From Pseudomonas sp. PDM04 (GTDB lineage: Bacteria > Pseudomonadota > Gammaproteobacteria > Pseudomonadales > Pseudomonadaceae), in assembly GCF_014851765.1 (NCBI RefSeq), contig NZ_JACVAI010000003.1, positions 434,001 through 498,000 of the forward strand: a stretch of DNA of 64,000 bases. Reading direction: 5' to 3'. Within the stretch, counting starts at the first letter, position 1. Each line of letters begins with the position of its first letter. Positions 37,160 to 45,965 of this stretch are shown here, piece by piece. The notes below the pieces were generated by a model, which saw nothing but the letters and a program-made list of their open reading frames with translations, was not told the DNA's origin and did no database searches. A program made the position numbers and the translations under genes.

Positions 37160-37344
37160 AGGGTTTTATAGGCTCTTTGCTCTAAAATGACCGCCTGTTA
37201 TTCTTGAGTCACTAAAATGACTGTAGGGGCCACGTTTGGCTCTAGTCGGCCCTTGGCAAAGCTGCTAATCTCGGCGCGCTTTGTGACCTCCTGGCCTTCA
37301 AAAACGGCCGGATTCACCAACAATCAACACCAATAATAATCGCA

Positions 37345-37361
37345 TCAAATGCGGTATTTGA
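37345..37361. promoter_or_regulatory. inverted repeat upstream of fadD1
   Basis: TCAAAT-GCGGT-ATTTGA lies 28 bases before the fadD1 ATG. It resembles, but does not match, fatty-acid repressor sites of the PsrA type (CAAAC-N-GTTTG). Confidence 0.35.
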
Positions 37362-37388
37362 ATTCGCGTTGCTGAGGAGTGGGCTTGC

Positions 37389-39089
37389 ATGATCGAAGAC
37401 TTCTGGAAGGATAAGTACCCTGCCGGGATTGCTGCCGACATCAATCCGGACGAATACCCGAATATTCAGGCAGTGTTGAAGCAGTCCTGCCAACGCTTCG
37501 CCGACAAGCCGGCTTTCAGCAACCTGGGCAAGACAATCACCTACGGTGAACTGTACGAATTGTCCGGTGCCTTTGCCGCTTACCTGCAACAGCATACCGA
37601 CTTGCAGCCGGGCGATCGAATCGCCGTGCAATTGCCCAACGTCCTGCAATACCCGGTCGCCGTGTTCGGGGCCATCCGCGCCGGGCTGATCGTGGTCAAC
37701 ACCAACCCGCTGTACACCGCGCGGGAGATGGAACACCAGTTCAACGATTCCGGTGCCAAGGCCCTGGTGTGCCTGGCCAACATGGCGCACCTGGCCGAGA
37801 CGGTCGTGCCAAAGACCGGCGTCAAGCACGTCATTGTCACCGAAGTGGCCGACCTGCTGCCGCCGCTCAAGCGCCTGCTGATCAACAGCGTCATCAAGTA
37901 CGTGAAGAAGATGGTCCCGGCGTATCACTTGCCCAAGGCCATCAAGTTCAATGACGTGCTGAGCAAGGGCCAGGGCCAGCCTGTGGCGGAAGCCAGCCCG
38001 GCCAGCGGTGACGTGGCGGTGCTGCAATACACCGGCGGCACCACGGGCGTGGCAAAGGGCGCGATGCTGACCCACCGCAACCTGGTGGCGAACATGCTGC
38101 AATGCAAGGCGCTGATGGGCTCCAACCTCAATGAAGGTTGCGAGATCCTGATCACGCCGCTGCCGCTGTACCACATCTATGCCTTCACCTTTCATTGCAT
38201 GGCGATGATGCTGATCGGCAACCACAACATCCTCATCAGCAATCCGCGTGACCTGACCGCCATGGTCAAGGAACTGTCGAAGTGGAAGTTCAGCGGCTTT
38301 GTCGGCCTGAACACCCTGTTCGTCGCCCTGTGCAACAACGAAGGCTTCCGCAAGCTGGATTTCTCGGCGCTGAAAGTCACCCTGTCCGGCGGCATGGCCC
38401 TGCAACTGGCCGCCGCCGAACGCTGGAAAGCGGTCACCGGCTGCGCCATCTGCGAAGGTTACGGCATGACCGAAACCAGCCCGGTGGCCACGGTGAACCC
38501 GATCCAGAACATCCAGATCGGCACCATCGGCATTCCGGTGCCCTCGACCTTGTGCAAAGTCATCGACGATGCCGGCGTGGAACTGCCGTTGGGTGAAATT
38601 GGCGAGCTGTGCGTGAAAGGCCCGCAGGTGATGAAGGGCTACTGGCAGCGTCAGGAAGCCACCGATGAGATGCTCGACAGTGAAGGCTGGCTGAAGACCG
38701 GCGACATTGCGGTGATCCAGCCTGACGGCTACATGCGCATCGTCGATCGCAAGAAAGACATGATCCTGGTCTCCGGTTTCAACGTTTACCCCAACGAGCT
38801 CGAAGACGTGCTGGCGACCCTGCCGGGCGTGCTGCAATGCGCGGCCATCGGCGTACCGGACGAGAAATCGGGTGAGGCGATCAAGATCTTCATCGTCGCC
38901 AAGCCGGGCGTGACCCTGACCAAGGAGCAGGTGATGGAGCACATGCGGGCGAACGTCACTGGCTACAAGGTTCCGCGCTCGGTCGAGTTCCGCGATGCAC
39001 TGCCGACCACCAACGTCGGCAAGATCCTGCGTCGAGAGTTGCGCGATGAAGAGCTGAAGAAGATCAACGCGAAGAAAGCCATCGCGTAA
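37389..39089 (+). CDS. fadD1: long-chain fatty acid-CoA ligase FadD1
   Basis: 566 residues, paralogue of FadD2 with the same blocks: LQYTGGTTGVAKGAMLTHRN, EGYGMTETSPVATVNP, GWLKTGDIAVIQPDGYMRIV and a C-terminal TTNVGKILRRELRDEELKK. It activates long-chain fatty acids for beta-oxidation. In P. aeruginosa FadD1 prefers longer chains than FadD2; specificity here is inferred. It has its own upstream region and terminator. Confidence 0.95.
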   Translation: MIEDFWKDKYPAGIAADINPDEYPNIQAVLKQSCQRFADKPAFSNLGKTITYGELYELSGAFAAYLQQHTDLQPGDRIAVQLPNVLQYPVAVFGAIRAGLIVVNTNPLYTAREMEHQFNDSGAKALVCLANMAHLAETVVPKTGVKHVIVTEVADLLPPLKRLLINSVIKYVKKMVPAYHLPKAIKFNDVLSKGQGQPVAEASPASGDVAVLQYTGGTTGVAKGAMLTHRNLVANMLQCKALMGSNLNEGCEILITPLPLYHIYAFTFHCMAMMLIGNHNILISNPRDLTAMVKELSKWKFSGFVGLNTLFVALCNNEGFRKLDFSALKVTLSGGMALQLAAAERWKAVTGCAICEGYGMTETSPVATVNPIQNIQIGTIGIPVPSTLCKVIDDAGVELPLGEIGELCVKGPQVMKGYWQRQEATDEMLDSEGWLKTGDIAVIQPDGYMRIVDRKKDMILVSGFNVYPNELEDVLATLPGVLQCAAIGVPDEKSGEAIKIFIVAKPGVTLTKEQVMEHMRANVTGYKVPRSVEFRDALPTTNVGKILRRELRDEELKKINAKKAIA

Positions 39090-39090
39090 T

Positions 39091-39128
39091 CCAACAAAAA
39101 GCCCCGCCGATGCGGGGCTTTTTGTTGG
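39091..39128 (+). terminator. strong bidirectional terminator after fadD1
   Basis: CCAACAAAAAGCCCCGC, loop CGAT, then GCGGGGCTTTTTGTTGG: a perfect 17-pair stem with T-runs usable on both strands. Confidence 0.92.
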
Positions 39129-39150
39129 CCGTCCGGAAACCTCGGTGTCC

Positions 39151-39177
39151 TGTGGGCGCGCTCGCTCCCACAGGCCG
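39151..39177. repeat. degenerate REP-like palindrome
   Basis: CTGTGGGCGCGCTCGCTCCC followed by ACAG is a shortened REP hairpin between convergent genes. Confidence 0.55.
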
Positions 39178-39181
39178 GTTC

Positions 39182-39559
39182 TTATTGGCGAAACGGCGCG
39201 AAGTTGACGTTGGTCCCGGATGGGCGCATGTCCTGCAGGAATGAATCCTTGTCTGCGCTCAATTCCAGGCTCAGCGCTGCCTTGCGCTTGCCTTCGTTAC
39301 GCACCACCAGCCCTTCCAGCTTCTCGCGCAGGAACACGGTCGGCACCTTCAGGTGCAGCAGTTCGTCGGTGGCCGGGGTGTGCATCAGCAGGTGAATCCA
39401 TTCGTACTGACCCACGGCCAGGCGCGACACCGGAATATCGAACCACCAGATGTTGCGATTGCGGTTCAATTCGGTGAAGTGGCAGTTGTTGACGCCCAGC
39501 ACAGCTCCGCCAAGTTCCTGGTTTCTGCGGGCAATGGCCTGCTTTTTATCGAGTTTCAT
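39182..39559 (-). CDS. conserved hypothetical protein
   Basis: 125 residues. It begins MKLDKKQAIARRNQELGGAV, continues GVNNCHFTELNRNRNIWWFD, and ends DMRPSGTNVNFAPFRQ. No signal peptide or membrane segment is seen. I do not recognise a characterised family, though the sequence has the look of a protein conserved across pseudomonads. The ATG at 39559 has TAGGA 6 bases upstream. The open frame extends further upstream without a credible ribosome site. Confidence 0.7.
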   Translation of the reverse strand: MKLDKKQAIARRNQELGGAVLGVNNCHFTELNRNRNIWWFDIPVSRLAVGQYEWIHLLMHTPATDELLHLKVPTVFLREKLEGLVVRNEGKRKAALSLELSADKDSFLQDMRPSGTNVNFAPFRQ

Positions 39560-39760
39560 AACATTCCTACGGGGTTGGATCTTCAGCGCCATGGCCTGAA
39601 TACGTTGCGCATTCTCGGGGGTTGGCCGGCAAACATAAAGCCCAACCTGCAGCCGGCGATCAAATGTCGTTGGGCAAAATAAATGAAACTCTGCACAAAC
39701 CCCTCCGGTCAATCCTTGTGTAACGACTCAATGCGTTCAATTGTTCACAGGAGAACTACC

Positions 39761-39952
39761 ATGGGCAGCACTGGCGATAAAGTAAAAGGCATGGCCAACG
39801 AAGCCGTCGGCAACGTCAAGCAAGGCGTTGGCAAGGCTACCGGCAACGACAAGATGCGCGCCGAGGGCGTGGTGCAGGAAAAGAAAGGCGAAGCGCAGCA
39901 AGCGGTCGGCAAAGCCAAGGATGCGGTGAAAAAAGGTGTCGACAAGGCGTGA
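39761..39952 (+). CDS. CsbD-family stress protein
   Basis: 63 residues, a typical Csb[21 protein letters not shown], then [20 protein letters not shown], and a lysine-rich tail. CsbD-type proteins are small, hydrophilic and induced by general stress, with unknown molecular role. The ATG has AGGAGA upstream; the in-frame start at 39683 has no such site. A terminator follows 22 bases later. Confidence 0.9.
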   Translation: MGSTGDKVKGMANEAVGNVKQGVGKATGNDKMRAEGVVQEKKGEAQQAVGKAKDAVKKGVDKA

Positions 39953-39974
39953 TCCAGCCTTTGACGCACGACCG

Positions 39975-40002
39975 AAACGGCCATCCGCGGATGGCCGTTT
40001 TT
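39975..40002 (+). terminator. rho-independent terminator after the csbD-like gene
   Basis: Stem AAACGGCCAT / ATGGCCGTTT, loop CCGCGG, with five T residues at its end. Confidence 0.85.
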
Positions 40003-40115
40003 GCGTCGGCCTTTACTTGAACAAGATCAAAATCGCCAAGTAGGCTAATTTGATGGTAGAAAACGGCCCCTGAGTCGCCACGACTTCAAGCGATTTGCGG
40101 CGAAAGGAGACGCTC

Positions 40116-41072
40116 ATGATTTTCCCCGACATGAAAGGCTTGCCCCTCCACCGAGTGATGGTGCGCACGATCAAGGAGTTCGTCGACGACGAGATGTCGA
40201 CCTACGCCTCGGCGCTGGCCTATCAAATGCTGTTTTCGCTGTTTCCCTTCATCCTGTTCCTGATCGCCCTGATCGGTTTCCTGCACCTGCCGGACTTTTT
40301 CTCGTGGCTGCGCCTGCAATCGGAACTGGTCCTGCCGCCCCAGGCACTGGAACAGGTGAACCCGGTGATCGACCAGCTCCAGCAATCCAAGGGTGGCTTG
40401 CTCTCGGTCGGTATCGTCATTGCGCTGTACACGGCCTCGGCCGGCGTGCGCCTGATGATGAGCGCGATGAACGCCGCCTACGATGTGGTGGAAGGTCGTC
40501 CGCTGTGGAAGCGTTTTCCCCTGTCGATCTTCTACACCATCGGTATCGCCGGCATGTTGCTGGTCGCCGCTGCGTTGATGGTGCTCGGGCCGCAGGTGAT
40601 GGGCTGGATTGCCGCGCAGGTCGGGCTGGAAGACTTCATCGTCACGGTCTGGACCGTTGCCCGCTGGCCGGTGATCGTGGTGCTGATGATGATCGCTGTC
40701 GCGCTGATCTATTACGTCATGCCGGACGTGCGCCAGGAGTTTCGCTTCATCACCCCGGGGTCGGTGCTGGCGGTGGTGGTATGGATCATCGCGTCCCTGG
40801 GATTCGCGTTCTACGTCAAGACCTTCGCCAACTACAACGCCATGTATGGCAGTATCGGTGCGATCATCGTGCTGTTGCTGTATTTCTATATTTCCTCGGC
40901 GGTGTTGTTGCTCGGCGCGGAGATGAATGCGGTGATCGAGCACATGTCCAGCGAAGGCAAGGACCCTGGCGAAAAGGTCCCCGGCGAGCTCGACGAAACC
41001 CCCAAACAACACGTTTCGGGACTGGGTCGGGACCACTCGATCAAACCGAACACTGACGAAGCCATCCAATGA
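40116..41072 (+). CDS. YihY/BrkB-family inner-membrane protein
   Basis: 318 residues with about six membrane helices. The family N-terminus is [20 protein letters not shown], and [20 protein letters not shown] and [12 protein letters not shown] lie near the C-terminus. The cytoplasmic tail is hydrophilic. The family was once called tRNA-processing RNase BN, which was a mistaken assignment; its actual function is not established. The ATG at 40116 has AAAGGAG upstream. It overlaps def by 4 bases. Confidence 0.9.
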   Translation: MIFPDMKGLPLHRVMVRTIKEFVDDEMSTYASALAYQMLFSLFPFILFLIALIGFLHLPDFFSWLRLQSELVLPPQALEQVNPVIDQLQQSKGGLLSVGIVIALYTASAGVRLMMSAMNAAYDVVEGRPLWKRFPLSIFYTIGIAGMLLVAAALMVLGPQVMGWIAAQVGLEDFIVTVWTVARWPVIVVLMMIAVALIYYVMPDVRQEFRFITPGSVLAVVVWIIASLGFAFYVKTFANYNAMYGSIGAIIVLLLYFYISSAVLLLGAEMNAVIEHMSSEGKDPGEKVPGELDETPKQHVSGLGRDHSIKPNTDEAIQ

Positions 41073-41608
41073 TCCGTGAAATCCTGAAAATGGGCGACGA
41101 GCGCCTGCTGCGCATCGCGCCACCGGTCCCGGCGCAGATGTTCGACAGCCCGGAACTGTGGCAACTGATCGACGACATGTTCCAGACCATGGAAAGCGTT
41201 GGCGGGGTCGGCCTGGCCGCACCGCAGATCGGCGTCGACCTGCAACTGGTGATCTTCGGTTTCGAGCACAGCGAACGCTACCCCGATGCCGAGGCCGTGC
41301 CGCAGACCATCCTGATCAACCCGCTGATCACCCCGTTGAGCCCGGTGATGGAGGAGGGGTTCGAAGGTTGCCTGTCGGTGCCCGGCCTGCGGGGCGCGGT
41401 GGACCGTTACCAGCAGATCCGTTATGAAGGTTTCGACCCCAAGGGCGAACCGATCGTGCGCATCGCCGAAGGCTTTCATGCGCGGGTGGTGCAGCACGAA
41501 TGCGATCACCTGATCGGCCGGTTGTACCCGTCGCGGATCACCGATTTCAGCAAGTTCGGCTTTACCGAAGTGATGTTTCCCGATCTCGATCCCAACGCTG
41601 ACGATTGA
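41069..41608 (+). CDS. def: peptide deformylase
   Basis: 179 residues with the three deformylase motifs [18 protein letters not shown] (Cys metal ligand) and [10 protein letters not shown] (two His ligands and catalytic Glu). It removes the N-formyl group from new proteins. It overlaps the BrkB-type gene by ATGA, so the two are coupled. It differs from the usual def next to fmt, so it may be a second deformylase paralogue. Confidence 0.93.
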   Translation: MIREILKMGDERLLRIAPPVPAQMFDSPELWQLIDDMFQTMESVGGVGLAAPQIGVDLQLVIFGFEHSERYPDAEAVPQTILINPLITPLSPVMEEGFEGCLSVPGLRGAVDRYQQIRYEGFDPKGEPIVRIAEGFHARVVQHECDHLIGRLYPSRITDFSKFGFTEVMFPDLDPNADD

Positions 41609-41617
41609 TCCAGGTCC

Positions 41618-41647
41618 TTGTGGGAGTGAGCCCGCGCGCTCTCACAA
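41618..41647. repeat. degenerate REP-like palindrome
   Basis: TTGTGGGAGTGAGCCCGCGC followed by GCTCTCACAA: a mutated REP hairpin between def and the GNAT gene. Confidence 0.6.
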
Positions 41648-41655
41648 AGGGCTCT

Positions 41656-42078
41656 TCAAGCCTTCCCGAACGGCTCCAACCCCATCGCAATCATCGGCTT
41701 GCTGCGTGCGTAACGACTAAGCCGTTCGACCATCGCGTAAGGCATCTGCGGGTCGAACCCGAAGCCGCAACGCTCGTAGAAACCGCGCAGGTCCGGATGA
41801 CAGAACAACCACACCGGTTGTTCGAGGCCTTCGACCGCTGCGCCGATCAGCGCCGCCGCCACCCCTTGGTTGCGGCAGCTCGGGTCGATGAACAATCCCG
41901 TCAACCAATGTCCCCCCGACACCGGTCGCAGGCACAGCGCACCGATGATCTGCTCGCGCCGGGCGACCCAGAGGCGAGCCTCGCGGACCGCTTTCATCGA
42001 CGATTGGTGGGCGCGATAAAACTTGTTCATCAACGGCCATGACGGCTCGTCGAGCTGGGTGTACCGGGTTTCGGGCAT
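41656..42078 (-). CDS. GNAT-family N-acetyltransferase
   Basis: 140 residues. The acetyl-CoA motif A region is LTGLFIDPSCRNQGVAAALI, followed by GFYERCGFGFDPQ. The ATG at 42078 (MPETRYTQLDEPSW) gives a normal GNAT length; the longer frame upstream is hydrophobic noise. Substrate unknown. Confidence 0.85.
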   Translation of the reverse strand: MPETRYTQLDEPSWPLMNKFYRAHQSSMKAVREARLWVARREQIIGALCLRPVSGGHWLTGLFIDPSCRNQGVAAALIGAAVEGLEQPVWLFCHPDLRGFYERCGFGFDPQMPYAMVERLSRYARSKPMIAMGLEPFGKA

Positions 42079-42181
42079 GGCGCGGATCTGTCGCTGGGCA
42101 AGGCCGGCAATTATAAAAGAACGCGTGGCCGGGGATAGGTGTATACCTGATCGTACATCCCGTATGAGTGGAGTCAGTATC

Positions 42182-42292
42182 ATGGCCAAAGGCATGGATT
42201 CAAAAAAAGCGGCAAAGAAGAAACCGGCAAAGACCGCCGATGAAAAGCGTGCGGACAAGAAGGCCAAGAAGGTGGACGTGTTCGGTCACTGA
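42182..42292 (+). CDS. lysine-rich mini-protein
   Basis: 36 residues, MAKGMDSKKAAKKKPAKTAD then EKRADKKAKKVDVFGH, with about 40 percent lysine or arginine. The ATG has GTGGAG about 9 bases upstream. Codon use (GCC, AAG, AAA mix) is that of a real gene, and short KKAAKKKPAK proteins are common in pseudomonads. It may be a nucleic-acid-associated or disordered stress peptide. Function unknown; it could still be a chance frame. Confidence 0.55.
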   Translation: MAKGMDSKKAAKKKPAKTADEKRADKKAKKVDVFGH

Positions 42293-42307
42293 CGCCACAC
42301 GCAGGAA

Positions 42308-42338
42308 GATCATTCCCGCGCAGGGTGTGGGAATGATC
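42308..42338 (+). terminator. hairpin after the mini-protein gene
   Basis: GATCATTCCC / GGGAATGATC is a perfect 10-base inverted repeat with an 11-base loop, 15 bases past the stop. It lacks a T-tract, so it may be a terminator, a stabilising structure or a regulator site. Confidence 0.45.
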
Positions 42339-42421
42339 GCCGCCGCTTCGCAAAAAATAATCTGCAAGATTTCCAGGCGCTGTTGCACAGAAGGGGACTG
42401 GTCCCTGATCCGAGCAACGCC

Positions 42422-43363
42422 ATGCCCCATTACTTCGATAGTGCCCATCGAGAAGAAATCGAAACCCTGCGCCAACGCCTGACGGCTCGCACCGAGTGGC
42501 CGACCTGGTTGCTGCTTGTCGCCGTGTACGTCGGCTGGTTCAGCCTGGTGCTGGGCAGCGCCCGATTGGGGCTTGGGTGGAGCACGCTGGCATTGATCGT
42601 GCTGCTGGTGCTCTGGTTATCGGTGCAGCACGAATTGCTGCATGGCCATCCGACCCGCTGGACCACGCTGAACAAAATCCTCGGCTATGCGCCGTTCGCC
42701 GTCTGGTATCCCTACACCCTGTATCGCGACAGCCACTTGCGGCATCACCGCGACGAAGACCTGACGCTACCCGGCATCGATCCTGAAAGCCGTTATCTGA
42801 GTGCGCGGCAATGGCAGGACCGTTCACTGTACGAGCAGAGCCTGCACTGGTTGAACAAAACCGTGCTCGGTCGCTTCCTCCTGGGTGCGCCCCTGGCGCT
42901 GCTGGGGCTGGCGCGGGAAGAGCTGCAACGGCTGCAGGCCGGTGAGCGTCAGGCCTGGTTGATGTGGCTGAGCCACGGCACGCTGACCCTGTTGATGTTG
43001 CTGTTCATCGCCCGCTACAGCGTGTTGCCGGTGTGGCATTACCTGTTGCTGATCAGTGTGCCGGCGCTGTCGATTGCGATGATCCGTTCCTATTACGAGC
43101 ATCGTCCCCACGCGCAACCCGAGCAGCGCACGGTACTTAACGAAGCGGCCTGGCCATGGCGCTGGCTGTTCCTCAACCTCAATTTCCATCTGGTGCATCA
43201 CGACCTGCCGGGCCTGCCCTGGTACGACCTGCCCCGGGTCTACCACGCGCGCCGCGAACAATGGCTGGCGCGCAGCGGCGGGTTTCTGGTGCGCGGTTAT
43301 GGCCAGTTGTGGCGCGAGAATGGGATAAAGGCGATCGACAGCCCACGACATCCATTCCACTGA
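42422..43363 (+). CDS. fatty acid desaturase family membrane protein
   Basis: 313 residues with four to five hydrophobic segments and the three histidine boxes of membrane di-iron desaturases: HELLHGH, HLRHHRD and HLVHHDLP. The ATG at 42422 (MPHYFDSAHREEIE) is preferred over an in-frame start 39 bases upstream because it gives a hydrophilic cytoplasmic start. It sits before the PhnD-like gene with a gap of 49 bases, so the two may be co-transcribed. Its lipid or other hydrocarbon substrate is unknown. Confidence 0.82.
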   Translation: MPHYFDSAHREEIETLRQRLTARTEWPTWLLLVAVYVGWFSLVLGSARLGLGWSTLALIVLLVLWLSVQHELLHGHPTRWTTLNKILGYAPFAVWYPYTLYRDSHLRHHRDEDLTLPGIDPESRYLSARQWQDRSLYEQSLHWLNKTVLGRFLLGAPLALLGLAREELQRLQAGERQAWLMWLSHGTLTLLMLLFIARYSVLPVWHYLLLISVPALSIAMIRSYYEHRPHAQPEQRTVLNEAAWPWRWLFLNLNFHLVHHDLPGLPWYDLPRVYHARREQWLARSGGFLVRGYGQLWRENGIKAIDSPRHPFH

Positions 43364-43412
43364 TTCCAGTCAGTACTCCCACCGTTCAATGGTGTGCAGG
43401 GACGATTTTCCG

Positions 43413-44204
43413 ATGACCCGACAGATTGCCGAATTACTCATGTACGTCGCCCCCGAACCCATCCAGCAGGCCAACGAGCGCTGGTTGGCGCGGATTCTCG
43501 AGCGCCTGGGCAGCACGCGCCGTGGCGCTGGCGGGTTGCCGCTGCTTGAGCTGTGGCGGGCGCCGGAGCTGTTACTGACGCAAACCTGCGGCTACCCGTT
43601 GATGACGGCCTTGCGCGGTCAGGTGCGGGTGGTCGGCCGACCCCGCTATGAGCTGCCGGAGGCCAGTGGCGGCAATCATTGCAGCCTGTTGTTGAGCCGC
43701 GCCGATGATCCTCGCCGGACGTTGCCTGACTTCTTCAACAGTCGCGGCGTGATCAACGGCGAAGACTCCAACAGTGGGATGAACCTGTTGCGTCAGCGCT
43801 TGGCGCCGCTGCACCGCGACGGGCAGTTCTTCACCCATGTCGGCATCAGCGGCAGCCATCGCGAGAGCCTGCGCTGGCTGCGCGACGATCTGGCCGACCT
43901 CGCCGCCATCGACAGCGTGACCTTCGCCTACCTGGCGCGGCACGCCGAGCAGGAAGTGAGGGGGCTGCGCGTGGTGGAGCGCAGTGCGTCGAGCCCGACC
44001 TTGCCGTACATCACCGCCGTGACGGCCAGTGACGAGCAGGTCACGGCGTTGCGCAGGGTCATGAACGAGACATTGGGCGAGTTGCCTGAGGTCGCCGAAG
44101 TACTCGGTTTAAGCGAGGTGTTGCCGGCCGGCGAGGAGGATTATCAGGTGCTGCTCGATTATCAGCGAGAGGCGCAGGGCTTGGGGTATGGGCGGGTGCG
44201 GTGA
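43413..44204 (+). CDS. PhnD/SsuA-type periplasmic-binding-like protein
   Basis: 263 residues. The fold looks like the phosphonate-binding PhnD family: ELWRAPELLLTQTCGYPLMT, FFNSRGVINGEDSNSGMNLL and DSVTFAYLARH. There is no signal peptide at the chosen start (ATG at 43413, MTRQIAELLMYVAP), so it is probably cytoplasmic or a sensor-like relative. No ABC permease or ATPase accompanies it. The ligand is unknown. Confidence 0.75.
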   Translation: MTRQIAELLMYVAPEPIQQANERWLARILERLGSTRRGAGGLPLLELWRAPELLLTQTCGYPLMTALRGQVRVVGRPRYELPEASGGNHCSLLLSRADDPRRTLPDFFNSRGVINGEDSNSGMNLLRQRLAPLHRDGQFFTHVGISGSHRESLRWLRDDLADLAAIDSVTFAYLARHAEQEVRGLRVVERSASSPTLPYITAVTASDEQVTALRRVMNETLGELPEVAEVLGLSEVLPAGEEDYQVLLDYQREAQGLGYGRVR

Positions 44205-44234
44205 GCGGGAGAACCAGTGGCGTCGGCGCCATTG

Positions 44235-44286
44235 CCATCGTGAGCAGGCTCGCTCCCACAGTTCCCTGGATTCCTGCTCGCGATGT
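44235..44286. repeat. REP plus partial REP
   Basis: CATCGTGAGCAGGCTCGCTC followed by the half-copy CCTGCTCGCGATG. Confidence 0.7.
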
Positions 44287-44411
44287 TGTGCATAAATTCC
44301 TTTATCGAATATAAAAATGAATTTTAAGTATTATTAATGAATAAGGCTCCTTGCTAGGATTCGCCTCACCGGGCCACCGGACATTCAGCGACCCTAACCC
44401 CTGGAGCCTCT

Positions 44412-44939
44412 ATGTCCGGCACCGACCATCGTCACGCCGTGGGCGGATTGTTCCGCGCCCATTACCCCTGGTTGTGCGCCCGCCTGCGTCAGCAGTTGGG
44501 TACTCATTCCAGCGTCGAAGACATCGCCGCGGAAACCTTTGCGCAACTGCTCGAATCGCCCGGCCTGGCGCCGATTCGCGAGCCCCGTGCCTTGCTCACC
44601 ACCATCGCCCAGCGGTTGATTTATCAGCTCTGGCGGCGCCGTGATCTGGAGCGCCGGCACCGCGAACACCTGCAACACTTCGATCCGCCAGCCGTGACCT
44701 CGCCCGAGGTTCTGCTGCAACTGAGCGAAACCCTGCAGGGCCTCGACCGCACCCTGGAGCGACTGCCAGGCAAGGTCCGGGCGACGTTCCTGCTGTCGCG
44801 GATCGATGGCCTGACGTACCCGCAGATCGCGGCCGAGCTGGGCATTTCCCAACGCTCGGTCAGCGTCTACATGACCCGCTCCCTCGCGTTATGCGCCCCG
44901 CACAGCGCCAATGAACCCTTGCATCAGAGGTCCGCATGA
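44412..44939 (+). CDS. ECF sigma factor without FecR partner
   Basis: 175 residues of the FecI-like ECF type. Region 2 is at about 8-75 (GLFRAHYPWLCARLRQQLGT, SVEDIAAETFAQLLES, REPRALLTTIAQRLIYQLWR). Region 4 is at about 110-160 (LPGKVRATFLLSRIDGLTYP, QIAAELGISQRSVSVYM). Most FecI-type genes precede a fecR; this one instead overlaps a ProX-like binding-protein gene by 4 bases. An AT-rich promoter region (44290-44345) lies upstream. Its anti-sigma partner and target promoters cannot be seen in this window. Confidence 0.88.
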   Translation: MSGTDHRHAVGGLFRAHYPWLCARLRQQLGTHSSVEDIAAETFAQLLESPGLAPIREPRALLTTIAQRLIYQLWRRRDLERRHREHLQHFDPPAVTSPEVLLQLSETLQGLDRTLERLPGKVRATFLLSRIDGLTYPQIAAELGISQRSVSVYMTRSLALCAPHSANEPLHQRSA

Positions 44940-45949
44940 AATCGATCAAAAGTCTGCTCGGCGGTTCGCTGCTGGCCCTGAGCCTGGTGGCCAGCCATGT
45001 CCCCGCCGCCGAAAAAACCGCGCCGATCCACTTCGGTGACATCACCTGGGAAAGCGGCAGCCTGATTACCGAAGTCCTGCGGCTGATCGTCGAAAAAGGC
45101 TACGGTTACCCGACCGACACCTTGCCCGGCAGCACCGTCAGCCTCGAAGCCGCCCTGGCCAAAAATGACATCCAGGTGATCGGTGAAGAATGGGCCGGGC
45201 GCAGCCCTGCCTGGGTCAAGGCCGCCGCCGAAGGCAAAGTGTTTGGCTTGGGCGACACCGTCAAAGGAGCCACCGAGGGGTGGTGGGTGCCGGAATACGT
45301 GATCAAGGGCGACCCTGAACGCGGTCTCAAACCGCTGGCGCCGGAGCTGAAGTCGGTGGCCGATCTGGCGCGCTACAAGGATGTGTTCCGCGACCCCGAG
45401 GACCCGAGCCGGGGACGCTTCCTCAACAGCCCGACCGGCTGGACGTCGGAGATCGTCAACAGCCAGAAGCTCAAGGCCTACGACCTGACCACCAGCTTCG
45501 TCAACTTCCGTACCGGCTCCGGGGCGGCGCTGGATGCCGAAGTGGCGTCGTCGATTCGTCGCGGCAAACCGGTGTTGTTCTACTACTGGTCGCCGACGCC
45601 TTTGCTGGGACGGTACAAACTGGTGAAACTCGAGGAGCCGCCGTTTGACGCCGACGCCTGGAAAACCCTGTCCGATGCCAATCATCCAAACCCCAAGGGC
45701 ACACGCTCGATGCCGGCGAGCCTGGCCATTGGCGTGTCCGCACCGTTCAAGGCGCAGTATCCGGACCTGGTGGCGTTGTTCGAGAAAGTCGATTTCCCCA
45801 TCGACCTGCTGAACCAGACCCTGGCGCAGATGGCCGAGAAACGCCAGCCACCGCGCCAGGTTGCGCAGGCGTTTTTGCGTGATCAGCCGCAGGTGTGGAA
45901 GGGCTGGGTGCCGGGGGAGGTGGCTGAAAAAGTCAGTTCCAGCCTGTAG
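44936..45949 (+). CDS. ProX/OpuAC-type substrate-binding protein
   Basis: 337 residues. The signal peptide ends SHVPAAE. The glycine-betaine/choline-binding type follows: GDITWESGSLITEVLRLIVE, IQVIGEEWAGRSPAWVKAA, SPTGWTSEIVNSQKLKAYDL and KPVLFYYWSPTPLLG, with tryptophans suited to a cation-pi cage. It should bind a quaternary amine in the periplasm, but no ABC permease or ATPase lies beside it. It overlaps the ECF sigma gene start-to-stop (ATGA), so the two are made together. A role as an occupancy sensor for the sigma factor is speculative. Confidence 0.85.
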   Translation: MKSIKSLLGGSLLALSLVASHVPAAEKTAPIHFGDITWESGSLITEVLRLIVEKGYGYPTDTLPGSTVSLEAALAKNDIQVIGEEWAGRSPAWVKAAAEGKVFGLGDTVKGATEGWWVPEYVIKGDPERGLKPLAPELKSVADLARYKDVFRDPEDPSRGRFLNSPTGWTSEIVNSQKLKAYDLTTSFVNFRTGSGAALDAEVASSIRRGKPVLFYYWSPTPLLGRYKLVKLEEPPFDADAWKTLSDANHPNPKGTRSMPASLAIGVSAPFKAQYPDLVALFEKVDFPIDLLNQTLAQMAEKRQPPRQVAQAFLRDQPQVWKGWVPGEVAEKVSSSL

Positions 45950-45965
45950 ATAAAGAAGCCGGTTA

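Larger units (their letters stand above)
37062..37388. other. intergenic region between fadD2 and fadD1
   Basis: This 327-base gap holds a single REP (37102-37127), a terminator-like hairpin (37135-37159) and an inverted repeat close to fadD1 (37345-37361). It supports separate transcription of the two ligase genes. No coding sequence is seen. Confidence 0.6.
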
